A stretch of 37,146 nucleotides of DNA from Nocardiopsis xinjiangensis YIM 90004 (GTDB lineage: Bacteria > Actinomycetota > Actinomycetes > Streptosporangiales > Streptosporangiaceae): the NCBI RefSeq assembly GCF_000341145.1, contig NZ_ANBE01000014.1, forward strand, positions 90,083-127,228. The letters are read 5' to 3'. Numbering within the stretch: the first letter of the stretch is position 1; every line of letters starts with the position of its first letter. Below are positions 1 to 8,151 of this stretch, piece by piece. The notes below the pieces were generated by a model. That model was not told where the DNA came from. It saw only the letters and a list, made by a program, of their open reading frames with translations, and did no database searches. The position numbers were made by a program, and so were the translations under genes.

Positions 1-1
1 G

Positions 2-64
2 CACCTGTCCCTGTACGAACGCCCCGACCGTGTGGCCGAGCTCCTGCGTGAGTTCGACACCTGA
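2..64 (+). CDS. C-terminal end of a gene cut by the window edge, possibly alpha/beta hydrolase
   Basis: The first 63 bases read as 20 codons ending HLSLYERPDRVAELLREFDT and a TGA stop. The His-Leu-Ser-Leu-Tyr-Glu-Arg-Pro start followed by a short amphipathic helix (VAELLREF) is the usual tail of alpha/beta hydrolases, where the last catalytic histidine is followed by 'xx.ERPxxVxxLLxxF'. The family is inferred from this tail only; most of the gene lies before the window. It runs in the same direction as the next gene with a 160-base gap, so linkage is unknown. Confidence 0.5.
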   Translation, partial: HLSLYERPDRVAELLREFDT

Positions 65-224
65 GGCACTGCCGCGGCTCACCCGCCACCGGTCGGCCCC
101 GAGCCGGCCGAGTGGAGGAGGCAGAAACGGCCGATCGGTGGAGGTGCCCGTGCATGCCGAACTCCTAGCATGGGACCCGAACCCCGTCGATCCGGCGGGC
201 CCGAGGTCCCCAGGAGGAGTGAGC

Positions 225-1400
225 ATGGCAGGTCCCCAACCGCAGCGGGTCACGGGTCTTGCCCTGTCGGAACGCTCACTCGCCCCCGACCTCGCGCGGG
301 GGTTCATGCTGTTGGTCATCGCCGTCGTGCACGCCGTCGTGTTCCGCGCGATGGCCACCGGAGAGCCGCTGCCCTACACACTCCAGAGCACCGCCGACAG
401 TGTCAGTGTGTTCACGGTGACCGTCTTCGCCGAGTCGCGCGGGTACCCCATGTTCGCGCTGCTGTTCGGTTACGGCCTCGCCTGGATCCACCTGCGCCGC
501 ACCGACGAGGGACACCCCTGGCCCTGGGTGCGCTCGCTCGTGCGCCGGCGCGGGCGGTGGATGATCCTGATCGGGTTCCTGCACACCCTGCTGCTCTTCT
601 CCGGCGACATCATCGCCGTCTACGGGCTCATCGCCCTGACCCTGGCCGGACTCCTGCACGTGAGCGACCGGCGCCTGCTTGCCCACGGGTTCGTCTGGAT
701 GGCGGTCGGCAGCCTGTTCTACGCCTTGATCACCGCGGGCAGTGCCCTGTTCAGCGACCCGGAGCAAGCCGCGCCGGTCGCCGGGGAACCGCTCACCGAC
801 ATGGTGGTGCGCGCTGTCAGCTGGCCGGTCATGTTGACCATGGTGCTGTTGTCGGTCTTCCCCTTCACCATCGGGATCTGGGCCGCACGCCGCCGCCTGT
901 TGGAGGAGCCCGGCCGCCACCGCCGCCTGCTCACCCGGGTCGCCGGTATCGGGACCCCTGTGGCGGTCCTCGGCGGGATCCCCTACGCGCTCCAGCTCGT
1001 CCAGATCTGGGAACCCGGTGCCGTCGTGGTCCTGGGTGCGGCGTGGCTGCACGTGCTCACCGGATACCTCGGCGGATTCGGTTACGCCGCGCTCATCGCC
1101 CTCGTGGCGCTGCGGATCGGACAGCGCCGCGGGCCCGTGGTGACCGCGCTCGTGGCCACCGGTCAGCGCTCCATGACCTGCTACGTCCTGCAGTCCGTGG
1201 CCTGGCTCGTGCTGTTCATGCCCTACACCCTCGACCTGGCCCGGATGAGCGACACCGCCGCGCTCCTGACCGGCGCGTGTGTGTGGCTGGCCACCGTCGT
1301 GCTCGCCGACCTCATGCGCCGCGCCGGGGTGCGCGGCCCCCTGGAGAGCTTCCTTCGCAACCGCACCTACGCGAAGGTCCGGCGCACCGAATCCGGGTGA
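225..1400 (+). CDS. DUF418 family integral membrane protein
   Basis: This 391-residue polytopic membrane protein has hydrophobic segments along its whole length, beginning near residue 26 (FMLLVIAVVHAVVF). It shows the DUF418 pattern: a short N-terminal ALD/RG-like helix, a 'SGDIIAVYGLIAL' segment in the middle, and a C-terminal 'GQRSMTCYVLQSV' segment near residue 312 that fits the family's G-x-x-x-x-T-x-Y-x-x-Q-S motif. The ATG at 225 is chosen because AGGAGG at 212-217 lies seven bases upstream; longer in-frame extensions have no such site and read as non-membrane sequence. DUF418 proteins have no settled biochemical role, although some are proposed transporters. It ends 61 bases before the nucleotidyltransferase gene on the same strand, so co-transcription is possible. 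Confidence 0.85.
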   Translation: MAGPQPQRVTGLALSERSLAPDLARGFMLLVIAVVHAVVFRAMATGEPLPYTLQSTADSVSVFTVTVFAESRGYPMFALLFGYGLAWIHLRRTDEGHPWPWVRSLVRRRGRWMILIGFLHTLLLFSGDIIAVYGLIALTLAGLLHVSDRRLLAHGFVWMAVGSLFYALITAGSALFSDPEQAAPVAGEPLTDMVVRAVSWPVMLTMVLLSVFPFTIGIWAARRRLLEEPGRHRRLLTRVAGIGTPVAVLGGIPYALQLVQIWEPGAVVVLGAAWLHVLTGYLGGFGYAALIALVALRIGQRRGPVVTALVATGQRSMTCYVLQSVAWLVLFMPYTLDLARMSDTAALLTGACVWLATVVLADLMRRAGVRGPLESFLRNRTYAKVRRTESG

Positions 1401-1461
1401 GCCGGTGGAGCGCGCAACGACCGTGTGGCGCCGCACCGAGAGCTTCTGCGACGATGCCCCG

Positions 1462-2220
1462 ATGAGCAGCGCCGACACCGACGACACCCGTTTCCTCACC
1501 GACCTGGCCGACCGCCTGTACGCCCTGCCCGGCGTGGAGGCCGTCACCCTCGGCGGTTCACGGGCCGAGGGCACCCACCGCGTCGACAGCGACTGGGACC
1601 TGGCCCTCTATTACCGCTCCGGTTTCGACCCGCAGGACCTGAGCGACATCGGGTGGGACGGGAAGGTCTCCGGGATCGGTGAGTGGGGCGGGGTCTTCAA
1701 CGGCGGCGCCTGGCTGCGTGTGCACGGGCGCCCCGTGGACGTGCACTACCGCGACCTCGGCGCCGTCGAGCACGAGATCGCCGAGGCCGAACAGGGCCGG
1801 TTCCGTGTCGAACCGCTGATGTTCCACCTCGCGGGGATCCCCACCTACCTGCTGCTCGCCGAGCTCGCCCTCGGACAGGTTCTGCACGGAGAGCTGCCCC
1901 GGCCCGGCTACCCGGAGGCTCTGCGCGCCGAGGCACCCCGGGTGTGGCGGGGCTTCGCCGCGGCCAACCTCTCCTACGCAGAGCACAACCACGCGCCGTA
2001 CGGACGGGTGACCCAGTGCGCCGGGCTCCTGGCCCGAGCGGCCGCACAGGCCGCTCACGGGGTCTGCGCCGCGCGGGGGGAATGGGTCACCAACGACAAG
2101 AACCTGCTCTCCAAGGCCGGTCTGGAGGAGATGGACCTGATCATCGCGGGGACGACCGGCGATCCCGACGACCTGCGTGCCGCCGTCGCCGAGGCCAACC
2201 GGCTCGTGGCCACCGCCTGA
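1462..2220 (+). CDS. Nucleotidyltransferase-fold (NTP_transf_2-like) protein
   Basis: A 252-residue soluble protein with the pol-beta-type nucleotidyltransferase signature: GGSRAEG at residues 31-37, the D-x-D pair at D44 and D46 (DSDWDLALYY), and a third candidate carboxylate at D93 (VDVHYRD). These would bind metal and nucleotide. The rest is helical, like the C-terminal halves of kanamycin-nucleotidyltransferase-like and DUF4037-like proteins. The substrate cannot be read from the sequence; small-molecule or antibiotic nucleotidylation and tRNA- or toxin-related roles are all possible, and no partner antitoxin (HEPN/MNT) gene adjoins it. The ATG at 1462 starts just before the conserved domain; a GTG at 1405 is a possible longer start. 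The gene is convergent with the deacetylase, 37 bases away. Confidence 0.8.
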   Translation: MSSADTDDTRFLTDLADRLYALPGVEAVTLGGSRAEGTHRVDSDWDLALYYRSGFDPQDLSDIGWDGKVSGIGEWGGVFNGGAWLRVHGRPVDVHYRDLGAVEHEIAEAEQGRFRVEPLMFHLAGIPTYLLLAELALGQVLHGELPRPGYPEALRAEAPRVWRGFAAANLSYAEHNHAPYGRVTQCAGLLARAAAQAAHGVCAARGEWVTNDKNLLSKAGLEEMDLIIAGTTGDPDDLRAAVAEANRLVATA

Positions 2221-2257
2221 GCCGCGCGGCGACCGGGGGAGCGGCCCACGAGCACGG

Positions 2258-3136
2258 TCACCCCTTCGGGTTGCGGCTCAGGAAGTCCTCGGCGATCTCG
2301 TCGAAGGTCACCCAGCGCACCCCCTCGTGCCCGCTGATGTGCTCGATGAGGCGCTCGTGCATGAGCAGGTTCTGCGGGCGCCCCGACACGTCCGGGTGCA
2401 CCGTCATCGGAAACACCGCGTGGTCGTACTCGCGGTAGACCCAGTCGAACTGGTCCTTCCACTGCTGTTCGAGGTCGCGCGGGTTCACGTAACCGTGGCT
2501 GTTCGGGTTGGCCTTGATGAACATCATCGGGGGCAGGTCGTCGAGCTCCCAGGAGGCCGGGATCTCCACCAGGTCGGTCTCCTGGCCCCGCACCAGCGGA
2601 TGCATCCAGTCCCGGGCCGGGCGACCGTAGTCGATCTTGGTCCACCGGTCGCCCACCCGCACGTAGTAGCACTGGAAGTCGCGGTGCATCAACGAGTGGT
2701 CGTACTTGAAACCGCGCGTGATGAGCAGCTCGTTGGTGATGTCGGAGAACTCCCACCACGGGGCCACGTACCCCGTGGGTTTGCGACCGGTGCGCTGCTC
2801 GATGAGGGCGATGCAGTGGTCGAGGACGTCGGCCTCCTGCTCGGCGCTCATCGCGATCGGGTTCTCGTGGCTGTACCCGTGCACCCCGATCTCGTGGCCC
2901 GCGCGCAAACACGCCTCGAACCCCTCGGGGAAGGTCTCCACCGAGTGCCCCGGCCAGAACCACGTCGCCGTGATGCCCGCGCGCCGGAACAGCTCCAGCA
3001 TGCGCGGCACGGCGACCTCGCCGGCGAACATGCCCCGGGAGACGTCGCAGGGAGAGTCCTCGCCCCCGTAGGAGCCCAGCCACCCGCCGACGGCGTCGAC
3101 GTCCACGCCGTAAGCAACCAGGATCTCCTTGGCCAT
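2258..3136 (-). CDS. Polysaccharide deacetylase / cyclic-imidase-like (PuuE/HpPgdA-type NodB fold) hydrolase
   Basis: A 292-residue cytoplasmic protein with no signal peptide. It shows the NodB metal-site pattern: D12 and D14 in AYGVDVD, and H86/H90 in HGYSHENP (H-x3-H). The [18 protein letters not shown] segment is typical of the branch holding Helicobacter PgdA, PuuE-type allantoinases and cyclic imide hydrolases, not of secreted chitin or peptidoglycan deacetylases. Absence of a signal peptide argues for a small cytoplasmic substrate (cyclic imide or ureide), but this is inference. The ATG at 3136 is chosen because homologues of this branch begin MAKEIL-like and GGTGGAG lies just upstream; an ATG at 3181 and a GTG at 3247 overlapping the asparaginase gene are alternatives. 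It lies downstream of the asparaginase gene on the same strand and is probably co-transcribed with it. Confidence 0.82.
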   Translation of the reverse strand: MAKEILVAYGVDVDAVGGWLGSYGGEDSPCDVSRGMFAGEVAVPRMLELFRRAGITATWFWPGHSVETFPEGFEACLRAGHEIGVHGYSHENPIAMSAEQEADVLDHCIALIEQRTGRKPTGYVAPWWEFSDITNELLITRGFKYDHSLMHRDFQCYYVRVGDRWTKIDYGRPARDWMHPLVRGQETDLVEIPASWELDDLPPMMFIKANPNSHGYVNPRDLEQQWKDQFDWVYREYDHAVFPMTVHPDVSGRPQNLLMHERLIEHISGHEGVRWVTFDEIAEDFLSRNPKG

Positions 3137-3224
3137 GTTCTCCACCCACTTCGGTCGACGCTCGGCGGTCGCGTGCATCATGTCCCCGGTTCCGTGGCCG
3201 ATCAAGGACCGAAACGGCCCGGAC

Positions 3225-4226
3225 TCAGCCGTGCTCGGGTACCGCACCCACCGCCGCCAACCACGTCCGGCAGCGCTCGGCCACCCCGGAGGTGCTGTCG
3301 GTGTGCGTCAGGGACGCCGCCAACAACAGGCGTGCCTGCCACGGCGACAGGTCGCCCATCAGCACGGCACCCGCACGCACCAGCTCCGCCCCTCCGTCGG
3401 CGTACAGGCCCGAGACCGGACCCGAACCCACCCGGCTCGCCAGACCCACCGGGACACCCGAGTCGAGCAGTTCCGCGCACGCCCGAGTCGTCTCCGGCGT
3501 TGCGTTGCCCGCCCCGAAACCGGCCACGACCACACCTCGCGCTCCGGCCGCCACGGACGCGTGCAGGGCCGTGGCGTCGGCGCCCAGGTACTGAGCGATC
3601 ACGTCCACCCGCGGCGGTTCCAGGTCCGGGCGCAGCAGGACCGGCACCTTCGGCGCGTGGGCGTGCACCCGGACCCCGTCGGCGTCCACGGCAGCCACCG
3701 GTGCCCGCCCCGGCGCGCGGAACGCTTTCAGGCCCAGCGTGTCCACCTTCCGCACACCCACGGCGGGCACCACGTCCCCGTCGAAGACGACACTGACCCC
3801 CGTGCCGTCCGATCGGGGATCGCCCACCCAGCGCAGGGCGGCGGCGAGGTTGCGGGGACCGTCCGGGGCCGGGTCGTCGTAGGGGCGCTGCGCTCCGGTG
3901 AAGGCGACCGGGACCGGGGAGTCGTGGGTGAGGGCCAGCAGGAAGGCGGCCTCCTCCATCGTGTCGGTGCCGTGGGTGACGACGACGCCGTCCACGTCCC
4001 GGGCCGTCTCGCGGACGGCCCGCGCCAGGGCCAGGACGTCGCCGAGGCTCTCCGCGAAGCTGACCAGCCGGTGCACCTCGCGTGTTTGCACCCGGACCCC
4101 GCCCGATCCCCACACGCGCTCGGCCGCGGCGAGGAGGTCGTCGGCACCGACCCCGACCGCGAGCCCTTGTTCGCCCGCGGTGGTGGCGATGGTGCCGCCG
4201 GTGCTCAACAGGGCCAGGGTGCGCAT
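3225..4226 (-). CDS. L-asparaginase (type I/II family amidohydrolase)
   Basis: A 333-residue enzyme that would hydrolyse L-asparagine to aspartate and ammonia. Both family signatures are present: STGGTIAT at residues 8-15 with the nucleophile T12, and [11 protein letters not shown] with T87/D88. The catalytic lysine fits K160 in VGVRKVDT. No signal peptide is visible, so it is probably cytoplasmic. The ATG at 4226 is preferred because GGAGG lies five bases upstream and the conserved strand starts at residue 3. The deacetylase/imidase-like gene follows in the same direction. A cyclic-imide-to-amide-to-acid route would make the pair sensible, but nothing in the sequence fixes the substrate. Confidence 0.93.
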   Translation of the reverse strand: MRTLALLSTGGTIATTAGEQGLAVGVGADDLLAAAERVWGSGGVRVQTREVHRLVSFAESLGDVLALARAVRETARDVDGVVVTHGTDTMEEAAFLLALTHDSPVPVAFTGAQRPYDDPAPDGPRNLAAALRWVGDPRSDGTGVSVVFDGDVVPAVGVRKVDTLGLKAFRAPGRAPVAAVDADGVRVHAHAPKVPVLLRPDLEPPRVDVIAQYLGADATALHASVAAGARGVVVAGFGAGNATPETTRACAELLDSGVPVGLASRVGSGPVSGLYADGGAELVRAGAVLMGDLSPWQARLLLAASLTHTDSTSGVAERCRTWLAAVGAVPEHG

Positions 4227-4355
4227 GGGACCTCCAAGTGACGGGTGAGGGCGGATCACCGCATCCTCCGTGCGCGGCCCGCCCGGGTCAAGGAGCCCCA
4301 CACGCAGCCCATCGTTCGGGGCAGCCCGCCCCTGGGCCCAGCACGTGGGCCCCAG

Positions 4356-4390
4356 GGCCCGGCGGGCGCCGGAGGGGCGCCCGCCGGGCC
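4356..4390 (-). terminator. 15-bp perfect hairpin downstream of the GNAT gene
   Basis: Bases 4356-4370 (ggcccggcgggcgcc) pair perfectly with 4376-4390 around a five-base loop. The hairpin lies ten bases past the GNAT stop codon. A second hairpin at about 4331-4357 (CCTGGGCCCA / TGGGCCCCAGG with one bulge) abuts it, giving a tandem structure. No U-tract follows, as is common for actinobacterial terminators. Confidence 0.75.
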
Positions 4391-4400
4391 ACGCGTGCAG

Positions 4401-5360
4401 TCAGCGCCAGACCATTGTCACGACACCGCTGAGCGTCGTGTACCCCGCCCGGTCGAACGCGCGGGCCATCGGCACGTTGCCGAGGTCTGTGGCGGCGTGC
4501 ACGCGGGACTCACCGCCTTCCTCGGTCAGCACCCGTGTCCCTTCGGCCAACAGGTCGTCGATGTACCCGCGGCCGCGATGCTCGGGCAGCACGGCGATGT
4601 ATCCGATGATCGGGTGCTTGGCGTTGCGGGCCGGGAGTACGAAACCGACGGGTTCGCCGTCCTCGAGCGTCGCCACCCGCCACCAGGAACGGGGCGTGGA
4701 GTACCGAGCGAACTCGTCGTCGAAATTGTCCCGGGCCACCTGCTTCGGGCCTGTCCCGGCCAGGTCCGCGCGGTCGTGCCCGTCGAGGGTGCCCTCCAGG
4801 GCACGGACCATGAGGCCGAGGATCTCTTCCTCGTCCCGGATCCCCCGGAACCGCAGACGGCCCGAAACCGAAGGAACGGGGGCCTTCGCGGCACGCCAGG
4901 CGTAACGCAGGCGCTCGACGAACGGGACACCGCCCATACGTGAGACGGCCTCCATCCGCTCCTCGACCGCACGCCGCAGGCCGGTGTGCTCGCGCCAACC
5001 GGCGTCGACGAACCGTAGGTACTCGGGCCAGGAACCGTCGGGGTCCAGTACCTGGTCGCACGCGGCCCGCAACAGCTGCGCGAGCACGGCCACACGGTCG
5101 AGGTCCTCGGCGGTGTCGTCCACGTCCAGAACGTCCAGCAGGAACGGGACGGTGTCCTTCGGGCCGCGGCGCCAGAACGACAGGCGGGCCAGGAGCCGGT
5201 CGTCGTCCAGGGCCACCCACATCCAATCGGTGCGGCGGCGCCCCTCGCCGAGGTCGGCGGCGATCTCGGGGTTGAGCACGAAGGGGAGCCGGTTGAACAG
5301 CTCGACTTCCTCCGTGCCGTGCAGGGGACGGATGGTCAATTCACGCGGAATCGTGGTCAT
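4401..5360 (-). CDS. GNAT family N-acetyltransferase, two-domain
   Basis: A 319-residue protein. The C-terminal half has a clear GNAT fold with the acetyl-CoA pyrophosphate loop in IAVLPEHRGRGYIDDLL (R-G-x-G-Y near residues 262-266), followed by TDLGNVPMARAFDRAGY, the usual beta5-alpha4 element. The N-terminal 160 residues (ELTIRPLHG...) look like a second, degenerate GNAT domain, so the protein resembles tandem-GNAT enzymes. The substrate is unknown. The start ATG has GAGAG a few bases upstream. About 40 bases ahead of it lies a short ORF with a strong Shine-Dalgarno site (5401-5448). Hairpins at 4331-4390 probably terminate the transcript. Confidence 0.85.
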   Translation of the reverse strand: MTTIPRELTIRPLHGTEEVELFNRLPFVLNPEIAADLGEGRRRTDWMWVALDDDRLLARLSFWRRGPKDTVPFLLDVLDVDDTAEDLDRVAVLAQLLRAACDQVLDPDGSWPEYLRFVDAGWREHTGLRRAVEERMEAVSRMGGVPFVERLRYAWRAAKAPVPSVSGRLRFRGIRDEEEILGLMVRALEGTLDGHDRADLAGTGPKQVARDNFDDEFARYSTPRSWWRVATLEDGEPVGFVLPARNAKHPIIGYIAVLPEHRGRGYIDDLLAEGTRVLTEEGGESRVHAATDLGNVPMARAFDRAGYTTLSGVVTMVWR

Positions 5361-5400
5361 GGTGCACTCTCTGTGCGCGCACCCGTCCTGCGAGGTCCTC

Positions 5401-5448
5401 TCAGCAGGGCCCTCGGGAAGTCACGGGCGCTCGGTCGGCGGGGAACAT
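5401..5448 (-). CDS. Possible 15-residue leader peptide upstream of the GNAT gene
   Basis: ATG at 5448 opens MFPADRAPVTSRGPC followed by TGA at 5401. On the minus strand the ATG is preceded by GAGGAGG with an eight-base spacer, a stronger ribosome-binding site than that of the GNAT gene 40 bases downstream. A short translated ORF here could couple or attenuate GNAT expression. There is no run of a single regulatory amino acid, so the idea rests on the Shine-Dalgarno site and the spacing alone. Confidence 0.3.
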   Translation of the reverse strand: MFPADRAPVTSRGPC

Positions 5449-5516
5449 CGCTCGTACCTCCTCTTCGTCGTCGGCCCGGGCCCGGCGGCCCGGTATGTGA
5501 CCTGTTTTCTACAGGG

Positions 5517-5549
5517 CCCCGGGGGGAAGCACAAATGCTTTTCCCGGGG
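5517..5549 (-). terminator. Second hairpin downstream of the MhuD-like gene
   Basis: Bases 5517-5531 and 5536-5549 form a hairpin with a CAAA loop: AAGCA pairs with TGCTT and CCCCGGG with CCCGGGG, with G-U pairs between them when read as plus-strand RNA. It lies about 100 bases past the MhuD-like stop codon. It may be a back-up terminator or a structured part of the GNAT leader; neither strand has a clear U-tract immediately after it. Confidence 0.4.
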
Positions 5550-5598
5550 CGAGCGGAAAACCACGTCCCGCTTCCCCGTCGAGGCGCGCAGACCCCGA

Positions 5599-5638
5599 TG
5601 TGCGGTCCGGAACGCGGAGACCGGGCCCGGACCGCACA
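5599..5638 (-). terminator. 12-bp hairpin after the MhuD-like gene
   Basis: TGTGCGGTCCGG at 5599-5610 pairs perfectly with CCGGACCGCACA at 5627-5638, beginning 15 bases past the stop codon of the minus-strand haem monooxygenase gene. Position and stem strength fit transcription termination. Confidence 0.7.
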
Positions 5639-5652
5639 CGAGCGGGCCGGGT

Positions 5653-5994
5653 TCAGCTCTTGCCCTCGACGCGCTGGACCACCTCGTAGCCCCACACCTC
5701 GCTGTCGCTCGCGGCCGGCGCGGGCTTGTCGCCGCCCCCGTCCGGGGACCCCTTGCCGCTCTCGGAGTGGCTGCGCTGGAAGTCCTGGCCGTTCACCCAG
5801 TTCTGGAAGTCCTCCTCGGACCGCCAGCGGGTGTAGACCAGGTACTTGTCGTTGCCTTCGACCGGACGCAGGAGCTGGAACTCCTCGAACCCCGGCTGGT
5901 TCTCCACCATGCCCCCACGCTTGGCGAAACGCTCCTCCAGCGTGGCCCCGGCACCCTCGGGAACGGTCAGGACGTTGAACTTGACGACGCTCAC
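5653..5994 (-). CDS. MhuD-like haem-degrading monooxygenase (ABM fold)
   Basis: A 113-residue antibiotic-biosynthesis-monooxygenase-fold protein that aligns without gaps over its first 70 residues with mycobacterial MhuD, which opens haem to mycobilin and releases iron. Conserved in register are N7 (VVKFN), the ENQPGFEEFQLLRPV block at residues 31-45, and W66 (DFQNW). The haem-ligand histidine, H75 in MhuD, appears one residue later here as H76 (RSHSES). An insert rich in Gly, Asp and Pro follows (about residues 79-97) before the last strand SEVWGYEVVQRV. The GTG start at 5994 is firmly set by GGAGGTGA five bases upstream. The gene is divergent from the PQQ-repeat membrane protein. Confidence 0.85.
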   Translation of the reverse strand: MSVVKFNVLTVPEGAGATLEERFAKRGGMVENQPGFEEFQLLRPVEGNDKYLVYTRWRSEEDFQNWVNGQDFQRSHSESGKGSPDGGGDKPAPAASDSEVWGYEVVQRVEGKS

Positions 5995-6148
5995 CCGCGT
6001 CACCTCCACGGTCGTGTACGGCTCTTGCGACCAACCTAGAACGACAGGGCACGGAGGCCCCACCTGCCCCACCCGGATACGGCAGGCGATCCCGCAACGG
6101 CACGGCAAGGACGCCCGGAGACGTTGACCGAAAGCTCCTCTGTTCCCT

Positions 6149-8128
6149 ATGTTCCGGAGGGTGCCCCCTTCGCCGGTCCGTTTCTGGTTCGCCTCCGGGC
6201 TCCTCCTGCCCGGCGCGGTGACGCTCGCCCTGGCCGCCGTCGACGTCCACGCAGTGGCCGGCTACGTCCCGTGGCCCGTCCACCTGGTCTGGATCTGGGG
6301 GCTGTGCACCGTCCTGGCCCTGCCCCTGGTATGCCTGCACGAGATGGAACACCGCCGGGCCGGTGCCGTCGCACGGGACGAATGCGCCTGTGCGCACCGC
6401 ACCGACGGCCACGCAGCGCCACCGGCGGCTTCACTGCGGGAGCGGGCGACCCACCCCGAACCTTTGGACGCCTCTTCCAAGGGGCCGGCCGCGCAGGAGC
6501 GCCCGGCCGCCCGGGTCAACCTGCTCTCCCGCGTATCGGCCCCCGGACGCCCGCGCCGCATCCTGGCCGTGGCCACCTTCCTGGTCTCCGCCGTGGTCCT
6601 CGTACCGCTCTGGTGGGCGCCGGCGAGCCCCGCTGCGGGCCCCGGGGACCCCCGGTTCATGGAGTTCTCCCCTTACGGACTCGCCCTGGGCGCCACCGCC
6701 GTCGTCCTGGTCCTGTGCCTGTTCGCGGTCTCCCCGACCGCGCTCCGCGGCTCCCGCAGCTCCCGGGCGGCCGGCGCCGGGGCCGGTCTCCTCGCGGGTA
6801 CAGCAGCCGTCACCCTGACCGCCCTGTTCACCACCTTTCTGCCGGTCGAGGCCACCACCGCACACTCGGGCGACGGCGATCACGACCTCGGCACCGGCCT
6901 GCCCGGCACCGTCGGCGGCATCGGGTGGCGCTGGTCCACCCCCGACGGCGGCCCGGTCCTGGAGGTCGCCCCGACACGCACCGGGGTCCTCGTCCGTTCC
7001 ACCGAAGGGGTCGCCCTGTTGGACGGCGGTACCGGGGAGGAACGCTGGCACTACCGCAGGTCCGGGGAGCACGCCGTCGACATGCAGGCCTCACCCGGCG
7101 CCACCGACGTCATGCTCACCTATCCCGCCCGTGACATCGACGGCAGCCACGTCCAACGCCTGGTCGTGCTCGAGGCCGACACCGGGCAGGAGGTCGGCGA
7201 GTACCGGAGCCCGGGCACGGCCCACCCCACGAAGTACCAGCATCAGGGCGACCTCACCCCGCTGGTGCACCGCGACGTTCTCACCACTCTGCGCAGCGGC
7301 GAAGGCCGAACGACCGTGGCCGGGTACGTGCCCGGGACCGGACGTGAGCGCTGGACCTACGAACCCATGGGCGACTGCTCACGCCTCGGCCAGGACGTCA
7401 CCCGCCACGAGATCGTCGTCCTCCTCGAGTGCGACATGGACATCATGACCGGCGAACGCGGGGGACGCGGCTCCGTCCGTACCCTGCACGGCCTCGTCCC
7501 CGGCACCGGGACCTGGTTGTGGCACACCGACGTGGACATGAGTTCGCCCAGCGACGAGATGTGGATCCACACCTCCGAGGACGGCCATCTGTTCGCGTTC
7601 GCATGGGCCTCCGAGGACGGGAGGGACAGCGGCAACGTCCTCTTCGGCCGCAACGGCGAGGTGGTGGCGCGCGACCTGCCGGGGTTCGGCGGCCCCGCCG
7701 GGCACGAGGGAACCTGGACCTTCACCACCGACGGTTACCTGACCTGGGGAGAGGACGGCGGCTCCGGAACCTACACCTGGCGGGAGTTCGACGGGGGCGA
7801 GCGGACCGCACCGGCGGAGGAGACCCCCGCGTCCGAGGACGGGCGCAAGGAACGCATCCGCCCCGTCCCACTCGAGGATGCCCTGGTCACGGCCGCCCCG
7901 CGGGCCACCGGGGGCGGATCCGAGACCGTCACCCTGGCGGTGCGCCCCTGGGCCGAGGGGGAGGAACCGGCCGAGGAACCCGCGGCCACCGAGGTCCACG
8001 TCACCCTGGAGCCCGCGTCCGGGGACGTGCCCGAGGAGCAGGCCGAGCCGTGGGTGTCCCTGCACGGGGTCCCGGGCGGGATCGTGTTGGCCCGCCCCGG
8101 GAGCAGCGAGGTCGTCGGCATCGTCTGA
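6149..8128 (+). CDS. Membrane protein with extracytoplasmic PQQ-type beta-propeller-like domain
   Basis: A 659-residue protein in two parts. The N-terminal part has five predicted membrane helices at about residues 12-34, 43-63, 138-156, 174-194 and 208-231, with a hydrophilic loop (64-135) containing His and Cys residues between helices 2 and 3. From about residue 255 it carries PQQ-like repeats: LLDGGTGEERWHYR, LEADTGQEVGEYRS and VPGTGRERWTYEP are the W-containing blade motifs. With five helices and no cleavable signal, the propeller would sit outside the cell if the N-terminus is inside. Such propellers often act as scaffolds or sensors, and the partner is not known. No strong ribosome-binding site precedes the ATG; a GTG at 6161 is an alternative. 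It converges with the VOC gene, 23 bases away. Confidence 0.75.
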   Translation: MFRRVPPSPVRFWFASGLLLPGAVTLALAAVDVHAVAGYVPWPVHLVWIWGLCTVLALPLVCLHEMEHRRAGAVARDECACAHRTDGHAAPPAASLRERATHPEPLDASSKGPAAQERPAARVNLLSRVSAPGRPRRILAVATFLVSAVVLVPLWWAPASPAAGPGDPRFMEFSPYGLALGATAVVLVLCLFAVSPTALRGSRSSRAAGAGAGLLAGTAAVTLTALFTTFLPVEATTAHSGDGDHDLGTGLPGTVGGIGWRWSTPDGGPVLEVAPTRTGVLVRSTEGVALLDGGTGEERWHYRRSGEHAVDMQASPGATDVMLTYPARDIDGSHVQRLVVLEADTGQEVGEYRSPGTAHPTKYQHQGDLTPLVHRDVLTTLRSGEGRTTVAGYVPGTGRERWTYEPMGDCSRLGQDVTRHEIVVLLECDMDIMTGERGGRGSVRTLHGLVPGTGTWLWHTDVDMSSPSDEMWIHTSEDGHLFAFAWASEDGRDSGNVLFGRNGEVVARDLPGFGGPAGHEGTWTFTTDGYLTWGEDGGSGTYTWREFDGGERTAPAEETPASEDGRKERIRPVPLEDALVTAAPRATGGGSETVTLAVRPWAEGEEPAEEPAATEVHVTLEPASGDVPEEQAEPWVSLHGVPGGIVLARPGSSEVVGIV

Positions 8129-8151
8129 CCCGAGGGAGAGAGAGCCGGAGC

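Larger units (their letters stand above)
5361..5652. other. Intergenic region between the MhuD-like gene and the GNAT gene
   Basis: This 292-base gap holds the downstream end of the MhuD-like gene and the upstream region of the GNAT gene. It contains two strong hairpins (5599-5638 and 5517-5549) and a 15-codon ORF with a good ribosome-binding site (5401-5448). The stretch around 5495-5550 is clearly less GC-rich (GTGACCTGTTTTCTACAGG, CACAAATGCTTTT) and is the likely site of the GNAT promoter on the minus strand, but I cannot assign -35 and -10 boxes with confidence. Confidence 0.6.

Noticed and set aside
276-1574. Antisense ORF of 432 codons opposite the DUF418 gene
   Set aside because: His-, Asp- and Gly-rich shadow of the membrane protein; no start signal.
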